Notes under the pieces: generated by a model
Database searches by the model: none
Told to the model about the DNA's origin: nothing
The model's input: only the letters and a program-made list of their open reading frames with translations
Source: Anaerococcus sp.
GTDB taxonomy: Bacteria; Bacillota; Clostridia; Tissierellales; Peptoniphilaceae
Assembly (NCBI RefSeq): GCF_030825785.1
Contig: NZ_JAPJPG010000060.1
Span: 1-7,596, forward strand
Direction: 5' to 3'
Length of the DNA: 7,596 nt
Program-made: the position numbers and the translations under genes
Part shown: one piece after another, positions 1-6,311 of the stretch
Position numbering within the stretch: the first letter of the stretch is position 1
Layout of the letters: each line of letters opens with the position of its first letter

Positions 1-16
1 ATACAGATAAATTAAT

Positions 17-53
17 AATGCTTCTGAGCTTAAGTCTTGGGAGCATTTTTATT
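17..53 (+). terminator. Probable rho-independent terminator of an upstream gene
   Basis: The arm at 17-25 (AATGCTTCT) can pair with 39-47 (GGGAGCATT) in nine pairs, two of them G-U, around a 13-nt loop. The T run at 46-50 lies at the 3' side. A reading frame entering from the window edge stops with TAA at 13-15, just before the hairpin. This would fit the 3' end of an upstream plus-strand gene, but too little of that gene is present to name it. Confidence 0.5.
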
Positions 54-132
54 GTAGTTGATAGAAAGATTCACTTTATTAGCCTTACTCAATATAGCTT
101 ATACATATATAATAAATATATTTATTTTTAAC

Positions 133-160
133 TTGACAATGGTTTTAGACTAAGTATACT
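133..160 (+). promoter_or_regulatory. Sigma-A promoter of the hrcA-grpE-dnaK operon
   Basis: A perfect -35 box TTGACA (133-138) is followed after 16 bp by TATACT (155-160). A second possible -10, TATAAT (160-165), overlaps it but would leave a 21-bp spacer. Transcription should start near 167, inside the left arm of the CIRCE operator. The DNA just upstream (about 95-130) is almost pure A/T and could act as an UP-like element; that last point is inference. Confidence 0.85.
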
Positions 161-164
161 ATAA

Positions 165-191
165 TTAGCAGTCGGAAGTAAAGAGTGCTAA
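165..191 (+). promoter_or_regulatory. CIRCE operator (HrcA binding site), one mismatch
   Basis: The site reads TTAGCAGTC (165-173), nine spacer bases, then GAGTGCTAA (183-191). The CIRCE consensus is TTAGCACTC-N9-GAGTGCTAA, so the spacing and right arm are perfect and the left arm differs at one base (G for C at 171). The operator covers the predicted transcription start and ends just before the hrcA ribosome binding site, the usual place for HrcA repression of class I heat-shock operons. This is the only CIRCE seen in the window. Confidence 0.95.
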
Positions 192-206
192 AAGGAGTGA
201 GAAGCT

Positions 207-1220
207 TTGAAAGATAGAAGAACGCAAATACTTTTCTCTATCATAGACTCATATATTTTTAAAGGAGAGCCAGTAGGTTCTAAGTCTTTGGCTGATGATT
301 ACTCATTTGATGTATCGCCGGCTACTATAAGAAATGATATGAGTACTCTAGAGAAAAAGGGATTCTTGAAGAAAGCTCATACATCTAGTGGCAGATTGCC
401 TTCTGATAAGGGTTATAGACTATTTGTCGACTACCTTTTGGAAAATGGCCTTGTGGGTGTCAGTGACAATTACGATGTCAAAAATATCGGACAAGTTCTC
501 GATAAGAGATACCACAATGCTAGCGACATCATTGAGACTGCGACCAAAACTTTGGCAGCTATGACTAATCTTACAGCTGTATCAGTAAGTTATAAGAAAG
601 AGATTTCAAAGATTGTGAGCATTGAACTGATAAGGGTAAGTGAAAACTTCCTCTTACTAATAGCAGTTTTTGATAATGGTTCTTTGGTAAATGATCAGAT
701 TATCTTAGACTTTCCTATAAGTGATGAAGACCTAAGAAATATTAATCTGATATTAAGTCACGAACTAGTTGGACTTAAGCTTTCTGATATAAATAAGAAG
801 CTAGTTGAGCTTGATGAGAAGATCCTTAAAAATTATACGAGACTTATCGATTTAATTGGGACAAGGATTGATAGGAACGCTAAAGATGGAAATGATAGGG
901 ATGTCAAAATCGAAGGAATTGGTAATATCTTCAATTTTAAGGAATTTGATGATTTATCAAAGGCCAGAGATCTCATCAAACTATTTGATAGTAAAGATGA
1001 TATAAGAAGTCTTTGGTCAGATATTGAAGATGATAGTTTAGTAATTACTATTGGCGAAGAAAACGCAATAGACTTACTGAAAGATACCACTATAATCACA
1101 TCGTTTTTCAATGTAGACGAAAACACAGTTGGAAAGATTGGAATTGTAGGTCTTACAAGGATTAACTACAGAGATGTTATAGCGAGTATCAAGATGATTT
1201 CTGACTTATTAAACGAGTAA
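207..1220 (+). CDS. hrcA: Heat-inducible transcription repressor HrcA
   Basis: HrcA is the DNA-binding repressor of class I heat-shock genes; it binds CIRCE as a dimer and in Bacillus depends on GroE for activity. The 337-residue length is normal. Residues 1-75 form the winged helix-turn-helix, with the recognition segment SPATIRNDMSTLEKKG (37-52) and the family-typical wing HTSSGRLPSDKGYR (58-71). The remainder is the GAF-like dimerisation and insert region, ending in a typical helical tail. The start is TTG at 207, preceded by AAAGGAGTG at 192-199. The next in-frame ATG (residue 45) would delete most of the DNA-binding domain, so TTG is preferred. It is the first gene of the operon, immediately downstream of its own operator, which implies autoregulation. 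Confidence 0.96.
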   Translation: MKDRRTQILFSIIDSYIFKGEPVGSKSLADDYSFDVSPATIRNDMSTLEKKGFLKKAHTSSGRLPSDKGYRLFVDYLLENGLVGVSDNYDVKNIGQVLDKRYHNASDIIETATKTLAAMTNLTAVSVSYKKEISKIVSIELIRVSENFLLLIAVFDNGSLVNDQIILDFPISDEDLRNINLILSHELVGLKLSDINKKLVELDEKILKNYTRLIDLIGTRIDRNAKDGNDRDVKIEGIGNIFNFKEFDDLSKARDLIKLFDSKDDIRSLWSDIEDDSLVITIGEENAIDLLKDTTIITSFFNVDENTVGKIGIVGLTRINYRDVIASIKMISDLLNE

Positions 1221-1235
1221 AGGAAGGTAAATGTC

Positions 1236-1772
1236 TTGGCAAATGAAGAGAAAAAAGATGAAAATTTAGATATAGAAGATAACGAAGTAGATGAAGAAGA
1301 TTATATAGAAGCTGAAATCGTAGATGACGAAGAAGATGATAAGGCTTCAGAAACAGACGAAGTAAATGAATATCAAGAAAGATATCAAAGACTTCTAGCT
1401 GATTTCGAAAACTATAAGAAAAGAGAAGAAGCTAGTAAGGCTGACTTTAAGAAGTTTGCCCAAAGCTCACTTATAGAAAAACTTCTACCAGTAATAGATA
1501 ATCTCGATAGGGCTTTGACAAAGGCTGACGAAGACGATGCTTTTGTTGAAGGTGTCATCATGACTAGGAAGGAATTGATGAAAGTCCTAGAAAACGAAGG
1601 TCTTGAAGAAATTGCCTCTGATGGTTGTGAGTTTGATCACAATATCCATCAAGCAGTCCTTGCCGAGGAAAATGACGAAGTAGAAGAAAATCATATAATA
1701 GAAACATTCCAAAAAGGATATAAACTAAACGGAAGAGTCCTTAGACCAGCTATGGTTAAGGTAAGCAAATAG
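1236..1772 (+). CDS. grpE: Nucleotide exchange factor GrpE
   Basis: GrpE is the cytoplasmic cofactor that releases ADP from DnaK and so resets the chaperone cycle. The protein has 178 residues. Residues 1-45 are a strongly acidic, probably disordered tail; about 46-100 form the long dimerising coiled coil (YQERYQRLLADFENYKKR); the C-terminal beta domain carries the family signature around FDHNIHQAVL (133-142) and ends GYKLNGRVLRPAMVKV. The start is TTG at 1236, with AGGAAGG (1221-1227) 8 nt before it. An ATG at 1231 lies in another frame and stops after 12 codons, so TTG is the true start. The gap to hrcA is 15 nt. The dnaK ribosome binding site overlaps the stop codon of this gene. Confidence 0.96.
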   Translation: MANEEKKDENLDIEDNEVDEEDYIEAEIVDDEEDDKASETDEVNEYQERYQRLLADFENYKKREEASKADFKKFAQSSLIEKLLPVIDNLDRALTKADEDDAFVEGVIMTRKELMKVLENEGLEEIASDGCEFDHNIHQAVLAEENDEVEENHIIETFQKGYKLNGRVLRPAMVKVSK

Positions 1773-1781
1773 GAGGAAAAT

Positions 1782-3599
1782 ATGGCTAAAATTATAGGAA
1801 TTGACTTAGGTACAACAAACTCAGCAGTAGCTGTAATGGAAGGTGGAACATCTACTATAATTCCAAACAGCGAAGGAAATAGAACAACCCCATCAATCGT
1901 AGCTTTCTCAAAAGATGGAGAAAGACTTGTAGGTGAGACAGCAAAAAGACAAGCAATCACCAACCCAGATAGGACTATCGCATCTGTTAAAAGAGAAATG
2001 GGAACTGATTGGAAAACACCAGAAATTGATGGTAAAACATACACACCAGAAGAAATCTCAGCAATGATTCTTCAAAAACTAAAATCAGATGCTGAAAACT
2101 ATCTAAATGATACAGTAACAAATGCAGTAATCACAGTACCTGCATACTTTACTGATGCTCAAAGACAAGCAACAAAGGATGCTGGACAAATAGCAGGACT
2201 TAAGGTAGATAGAATCATAAACGAACCAACAGCAGCAGCTCTAGCTTACGGTATGGATAAGGAAACTGACCAATCAAAGATTATGGTTTACGACCTCGGT
2301 GGTGGTACATTCGACGTTTCAATCCTTGAAGTAGGAGATGGAGTATTCGAAGTTCTTTCAACAAGAGGAAACAACAAACTAGGTGGAGATGACTTCGACA
2401 ATGCTCTAGTAGACTATCTTTCTAGCGAATTTAAGAAAGAATCTGGAGTTGATTTAACAAAAGACCTTACAGCTATGCAAAGACTAAAAGATGCAGCAGA
2501 AAAGGCTAAGAAGGAACTTTCATCAACAGTATCAACAACAGTTTCTCTACCATTTATAACAGCAGTAGATGGTCAACCAGTTCACTTAGAGCAAACTGTA
2601 TCAAGAGCTAAATTTGAAGAGCTAACAAAACACCTAGTAGAAGCTACAAGAAAACCAGTGGAGGATGCTCTAAAGGATGCAGGACTTAGCCAAAACGATA
2701 TAGAAAAGGTCCTACTAGTTGGTGGATCTACAAGGGTGCCAGCAGTCCAAGAACTTGTTAAAAACCTAATCGGTAGAGACCCACAAAGAGATATCAACCC
2801 AGACGAATGTGTTGCCTTAGGTGCAGCTATCCAAGGTGGTGTATTGAGTGGTGAAGTAAAAGACCTACTCCTACTTGACGTAACACCTCTATCACTAGGA
2901 ATCGAAACTCTAGGAGGAGTTGCTACAAAACTAATTGAAAGAAATACAACCATTCCAACAAAGAAATCACAAGTATTTACAACAGCTGCAGATGGACAAA
3001 CAGAAGTTGATATCCACGTGGTTCAAGGTGAACGTGAAATGGCAGCAGACAACACAACACTTGGTAGATTCCAACTAACAGGTATACCAGCAGCTAGACG
3101 TGGAGTTCCACAAATCGAGGTAACATTCGACATAGATGCTAACGGTATAGTAAATGTTACTGCAAAAGATCAAGGTTCAGGAAAAGAACAAAAGATCACA
3201 ATCACATCTTCATCCAACCTATCTGACGAAGAAATCGATAGAAAAGTAAAAGAAGCTGAACAATTCGCTGAAGAAGATAAGAAGAAAAAAGAAGGTATAG
3301 ACGCTAAAAACAACGCGGAAAACCTAGTATACCAAGCAAGAAAAACAATAGAAGATGCTAAGCTTGAAGGCAGCGAAAAAGAAGAGATGGAAGCTGAAAT
3401 CAACAATCTTGAAGAAGCTATAAAGGCAGATGACATCGACGATATCAAGGCTAAAACAGAAGCTCTAACTCAAAAAATCTACTCAATGAGTGAAGCTATG
3501 TATAAGGCAAACGAAGCAAACGGTGAAGCTCAAGGCGGAAATGATGACGAAGATGTAGTAGATGCTGATTACGAAGTAATCGATGATGACGAAGAATAA
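1782..3599 (+). CDS. dnaK: Molecular chaperone DnaK (Hsp70)
   Basis: DnaK is the ATP-dependent Hsp70 chaperone that binds exposed hydrophobic segments of client proteins. At 605 residues it is close to the Gram-positive form (about 610) and shorter than the 638-residue E. coli protein. The ATPase domain (about 1-355) shows IDLGTTNS (7-14), DLGGGTFDVSI (171-181) and VLLVGGSTRVP (310-320). The interdomain linker is VKDLLLLDVTPLSLG (359-373), followed by the substrate-binding beta domain and helical lid. The end is the conserved acidic tail with VVDADYEVIDDD. AGGAGG (1771-1776) overlaps the grpE stop and sits 5 nt before ATG. Codons are strongly biased to A-ending forms, as expected for an abundant protein. 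It should be induced by heat through the upstream CIRCE. Confidence 0.98.
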   Translation: MAKIIGIDLGTTNSAVAVMEGGTSTIIPNSEGNRTTPSIVAFSKDGERLVGETAKRQAITNPDRTIASVKREMGTDWKTPEIDGKTYTPEEISAMILQKLKSDAENYLNDTVTNAVITVPAYFTDAQRQATKDAGQIAGLKVDRIINEPTAAALAYGMDKETDQSKIMVYDLGGGTFDVSILEVGDGVFEVLSTRGNNKLGGDDFDNALVDYLSSEFKKESGVDLTKDLTAMQRLKDAAEKAKKELSSTVSTTVSLPFITAVDGQPVHLEQTVSRAKFEELTKHLVEATRKPVEDALKDAGLSQNDIEKVLLVGGSTRVPAVQELVKNLIGRDPQRDINPDECVALGAAIQGGVLSGEVKDLLLLDVTPLSLGIETLGGVATKLIERNTTIPTKKSQVFTTAADGQTEVDIHVVQGEREMAADNTTLGRFQLTGIPAARRGVPQIEVTFDIDANGIVNVTAKDQGSGKEQKITITSSSNLSDEEIDRKVKEAEQFAEEDKKKKEGIDAKNNAENLVYQARKTIEDAKLEGSEKEEMEAEINNLEEAIKADDIDDIKAKTEALTQKIYSMSEAMYKANEANGEAQGGNDDEDVVDADYEVIDDDEE

Positions 3600-3606
3600 T
3601 TTGCGA

Positions 3607-3634
3607 TTGCAAGTAATTATCAAAAGAGTATAAT
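3607..3634 (+). promoter_or_regulatory. Candidate sigma-A promoter in the dnaK-dnaJ gap
   Basis: A perfect -10 box TATAAT (3629-3634) is preceded after 16 bp by TTGCAA (3607-3612), which matches four of six bases of TTGACA. Transcription would begin near 3641, about 10 nt before the 5' arm of the long hairpin. It could drive a stand-alone RNA, dnaJ-mtaB, or both. There is no CIRCE near it, so such transcription would not be under direct HrcA control. A TATAAT in AT-rich DNA can arise by chance, which limits confidence. Confidence 0.55.
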
Positions 3635-3640
3635 TAAAGA

Positions 3641-3802
3641 AAAATAATAGAGGGGATGTTGCAGAATGAATAATCGTCCCGAATATTAGAAGAAGCTAGG
3701 GGAAGTAAATCTTAAGCCTCGAAGTCACAGGCGACTAGACTTACTTTCCCAGAAGCTTCTAATGATGGACGATTGGATTCATATTGCAGCAGCTCCTTTT
3801 TT
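3641..3802 (+). ncRNA. Candidate structured RNA or dnaJ leader: long rod-like hairpin ending in a T tract
   Basis: The plus strand from 3651 to 3797 folds on itself. Arms, outer to inner, are 3651-3655/3793-3797, 3657-3664/3784-3791, 3666-3671/3777-3782, 3672-3679/3767-3774, 3685-3692/3756-3763, 3699-3708/3741-3750, 3710-3712/3737-3739 and 3716-3719/3729-3732. That makes about 52 pairs, four of them G-U, around a 9-nt apical loop. Internal loops lie at 3680-3684/3764-3766 and 3693-3698/3751-3755. Six T follow at 3797-3802, as in an intrinsic terminator. A promoter-like sequence sits just upstream. I do not recognise the family. It could be a small RNA, a termination-controlled leader of dnaJ, or a small palindromic repeat element. 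The fold is read directly from the sequence; the role is inference. Confidence 0.55.
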
Positions 3803-3818
3803 AGTGGATGGAGGATAA

Positions 3819-4937
3819 ATGAGAGACCCTTATGAAGTGCTTGGGGTAGAGAAGACCGCAAGCCAAAGTGAAATAAAAAGAGAATATAGAAAACTTGCCA
3901 AGAAATACCATCCTGACCTAAACCCAGATAATGAAGAGGCGGCTGAAAAGTTTAAGGAAGCAACACTTGCCTATGAAATCCTCTCTGATGAAGAGAAAAG
4001 AAGTCAGTACGATAGGTTTGGATCAAGCGCCTTCGAGGGTGGCCAAGGTGGATTTTCTGGATTTTCTCAAGGTGGATTTGAAGATATATTTGGAGACTTA
4101 TTTGGTGATTTATTTGGAGGAGGCTTCTCAAATGCGAGATCTTCTAACAGACCAATCAAGGGAGCTGATATCCAGCAAGTAGTAAACTTAACTTTCCAAG
4201 AATCGGCCTTTGGTGTTAGCAAGGAAATCCAAGTAAGGCATGAAGTAGCCTGCCATGTATGTCATGGAGAAAAAAGCGAAGATCCAAGTAAGGTCCACAC
4301 TTGCGATAAATGTAATGGTAGGGGAGTTGTTAACCAAGTTAGCCAAACAGCTTTTGGTACTATGTCAAGGACTGTTACATGCGATAAATGCGGGGGAGAT
4401 GGCCAAATTATAGAAGAACCTTGCAAGAACTGTAAAGGAACTGGTAAGGAATTTAAGTCTGAAAAGGTCAAGGTGGATATTCCTGCAGGAGTTGAAGATA
4501 ACAATGTAATAAGAGTATCTGGCAAGGGTCATGTAGGAGAAAATGGAGGTCCTTATGGAGACCTTTACCTAGTGCTTAAGGTTAAAGAGCATGAAATATT
4601 TAAAAGAGATGGACTCGATATCTACTATGAGATGCCTATAAGCTTTACTACTGCAGCTCTTGGAGGAGATATCCAAATCCCTACCCTTAAATCAACCAAA
4701 AGCTACGAAATTCCAGCAGGAACCCAAACTGGAACTAAGTTTAAATTAAAAGGCGAAGGAATCCATGATAAGAGAAGAGGAAGAAAGGGTAATCTCTATT
4801 TCTTTGTCAAAGTGATAACTCCTATGAAGCTTAATAAGCAACAAAAAAAGGCTCTAGAAGCCTATGCCAATGTTAGCGGAGAAGAAGTTAAGGAAGAGAA
4901 ATCCTTCTTTGACAAATTAAAGGACTTTTTTGATTAA
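3819..4937 (+). CDS. dnaJ: Chaperone protein DnaJ (Hsp40)
   Basis: DnaJ delivers clients to DnaK and stimulates its ATPase. The 372-residue protein has the full type I layout. The J domain (1-70) carries the essential HPD motif at 31-33. A Gly/Phe-rich segment (about 72-105) contains the repeated FGDLFGDLFGGG. The zinc region has cysteine pairs at 145/148, 162/165, 188/191 and 202/205, and two C-terminal client-binding domains follow. Repeats two to four fit CxxCxGxG, while the first ends in Lys (CHVCHGEK); all eight cysteines remain. ATG follows GGAGG (3810-3814) by only 4 nt. The gene lies 219 nt after dnaK and 16 nt after a T tract, so it may not simply share the dnaK transcript. Its stop overlaps the mtaB start. 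Confidence 0.97.
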   Translation: MRDPYEVLGVEKTASQSEIKREYRKLAKKYHPDLNPDNEEAAEKFKEATLAYEILSDEEKRSQYDRFGSSAFEGGQGGFSGFSQGGFEDIFGDLFGDLFGGGFSNARSSNRPIKGADIQQVVNLTFQESAFGVSKEIQVRHEVACHVCHGEKSEDPSKVHTCDKCNGRGVVNQVSQTAFGTMSRTVTCDKCGGDGQIIEEPCKNCKGTGKEFKSEKVKVDIPAGVEDNNVIRVSGKGHVGENGGPYGDLYLVLKVKEHEIFKRDGLDIYYEMPISFTTAALGGDIQIPTLKSTKSYEIPAGTQTGTKFKLKGEGIHDKRRGRKGNLYFFVKVITPMKLNKQQKKALEAYANVSGEEVKEEKSFFDKLKDFFD

Positions 4938-6232
4938 TGAAAAATACATTCAACATAATAACCCTAGGTTGTAAGGTTAACCAGTATGAATCTGAAGCTG
5001 TAGAAGAAATCTTTCAAGCTAGAGGCTATGAAAAAAAACCAGATAATGCAGATATCTATGTAATAAACACCTGCACCGTTACAAATATGAGCGATAGGAA
5101 GTCTAGACAGATGATATCAAGGGCTAGAAGAGATAATCCAGAAGCAGTAATTGCCGTAATGGGCTGCTATTCTCAAGTAAAACCAGAGGAAGTAGCAGCA
5201 ATAGAGGGAGTAGATGTAGTCTTAGGCTCAAGAAATAAGGAAGAAGTGGTAGATCTTTGCGAAAATGTCCTTCAAAATAAAAAGGCAATCGATAAAGTCC
5301 TATCCTTTAGCGAGACAAAAACTATTGAAGAGCTTGAGATATCTAACCAAGAGGCCATGACCCGTGCCTACATGAAAATCCAAGATGGTTGCAATATGTA
5401 TTGCTCCTATTGCCTAATCCCCTACGCCAGAGGTAATATTGCTAGTAGAGATATGGATTCAATCAAGCAAGAAGCAAAAAGACTTGCTCAAAATGGTTAT
5501 AAGGAAATAGTTCTTACTGGAATCCACGTTGCAAGTTACGGCAAGGATTTAAGAAATGGGACAAGCCTAATAGATGTCATAGAAGAAGTCTCAAAGACAG
5601 ATGGAATTGAGAGAATTAGGCTATCTTCTATGGAGCCAAGGCATATTACAAGAGATTTCCTAGAAAGAATGAAAGAAACTCAAAAGGCCTGCGATCACTT
5701 CCACCTATCCCTTCAATCAGGCTCAGATGAGATTCTAAAGGCGATGAATAGGAAGTATGATACTAAAATCTTTAAGGAAAAGGTCAATCTAATAAGAGAA
5801 GTCTTCCCTAATGCAGGAATTACCACAGATATAATAGTAGGATTTCCAACAGAAACAGAAGAAAATCATGAAGATACCAAAGACTTCGTTAAGGAAATCA
5901 AATTTGCCAAGACCCATCTATTTAAATATTCAAAAAGAGATGGTACAAAGGCAGCATCTATGAAGCCAGAAGTTGATGGCAATATCAAAAAAGAAAGACT
6001 CAAAGAATTGGAAGCAATAGAGGAAGTAAACAGATTAAATTTCCTCAAAAACCAGATAGGAAAGACCTTGTCTGTCTTATTTGAAAGCAAGTCCGATATG
6101 GAAGGCTTTAAGTCAGGATACTCTACAAACTATCTGAGGGTAAATGTTAAAGATGATATAGGAGATAATGAAATAAGAGATGTCTTAATAACTGAAATCA
6201 AAAATGATGAATTGGTTGGTAAACTCATATAA
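4937..6232 (+). CDS. mtaB: tRNA t6A37 methylthiotransferase MtaB (radical SAM)
   Basis: MtaB adds a methylthio group to t6A37 of tRNAs that read ANN codons, giving ms2t6A, using two iron-sulfur clusters and S-adenosylmethionine. The 431-residue length is typical. The N-terminal methylthiotransferase domain supplies Cys12, Cys46 and Cys77 for one cluster. The radical SAM domain has CxxxCxxC at Cys152, Cys156 and Cys159 and the segment DIIVGFPTET. A TRAM-type RNA-binding domain occupies roughly the last 60 residues. GCKVNQYES near the N-terminus is typical of the MtaB group rather than MiaB or RimO, though paralogue choice by eye is not absolute. The ATG overlaps the dnaJ stop (TAATG), which suggests translational coupling; AAAGGA lies about 12 nt upstream. 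prmA and rsmE, which precede this gene in Bacillus, are absent. Confidence 0.92.
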   Translation: MKNTFNIITLGCKVNQYESEAVEEIFQARGYEKKPDNADIYVINTCTVTNMSDRKSRQMISRARRDNPEAVIAVMGCYSQVKPEEVAAIEGVDVVLGSRNKEEVVDLCENVLQNKKAIDKVLSFSETKTIEELEISNQEAMTRAYMKIQDGCNMYCSYCLIPYARGNIASRDMDSIKQEAKRLAQNGYKEIVLTGIHVASYGKDLRNGTSLIDVIEEVSKTDGIERIRLSSMEPRHITRDFLERMKETQKACDHFHLSLQSGSDEILKAMNRKYDTKIFKEKVNLIREVFPNAGITTDIIVGFPTETEENHEDTKDFVKEIKFAKTHLFKYSKRDGTKAASMKPEVDGNIKKERLKELEAIEEVNRLNFLKNQIGKTLSVLFESKSDMEGFKSGYSTNYLRVNVKDDIGDNEIRDVLITEIKNDELVGKLI

Positions 6233-6311
6233 AAAGGCTAAGCACAAGAAAACATCGCTTTTCTTAAAATTTAAGATAAGCGATGTTTAAATGAAAGTGT
6301 TAAGCCTTTTT
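6231..6311. terminator. Nested bidirectional terminator between convergent genes
   Basis: Three stacked stems share one axis. The outer arms 6231-6245 and 6297-6311 pair except for one A-A mismatch and carry AAAAAGGCT at one end and AGCCTTTTT at the other. The middle arms 6250-6260 and 6278-6288 are an 11-bp perfect match (AAACATCGCTT). The inner arms 6262-6267 and 6271-6276 close a tiny loop. T runs leave the stem on both strands, so it can end mtaB on plus and the convergent gene on minus. Its ends overlap both stop codons. Confidence 0.9.

Noticed and set aside
18..128. Short hydrophobic frame starting at ATG 18 upstream of hrcA
   Set aside because: No ribosome binding site precedes it, it begins inside the terminator stem, and its codons come from AT-rich non-coding sequence.
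833..1126. Minus-strand open frame of 97 codons inside hrcA
   Set aside because: It lies opposite a well-supported gene, has Ser/Leu/Ile-rich shadow composition, and resembles no family I recognise.
1691..2044. Minus-strand open frame across the grpE-dnaK junction
   Set aside because: Antisense shadow of two strongly conserved genes; its hydrophobic look comes from the reverse complement of A-rich codons.
2582..2953. Minus-strand open frame inside dnaK (and a similar one at 3170-3448)
   Set aside because: Ser/Phe-rich shadow translations opposite conserved DnaK sequence.
3641..3802. T-box leader, SRP RNA, c-di-GMP riboswitch or hammerhead ribozyme
   Set aside because: I looked for the T-box TGGNACC-type motif, the SRP GGAAG/AGCAGCC core, GEMM core bases and the CTGATGA/GAAA hammerhead core, and none is present in the right arrangement. 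6S RNA cannot be excluded on shape alone, but I see none of its conserved bases.
3800..3821. RNA thermometer controlling the dnaJ ribosome binding site
   Set aside because: Only four pairs (CTCC 3793-3796 with GGAG 3810-3813) could hide the site, too few for a convincing thermometer on their own.
3931..4182. Second plus-strand frame inside dnaJ
   Set aside because: It overlaps the J domain and Gly/Phe region in another frame. The dnaJ frame is intact and fully conserved, so there is no frameshift or nested gene to explain.
4262..4525. Minus-strand open frame in the dnaJ zinc region (and one at 5866-6090 in mtaB)
   Set aside because: Shadow of conserved coding sequence with no family resemblance.
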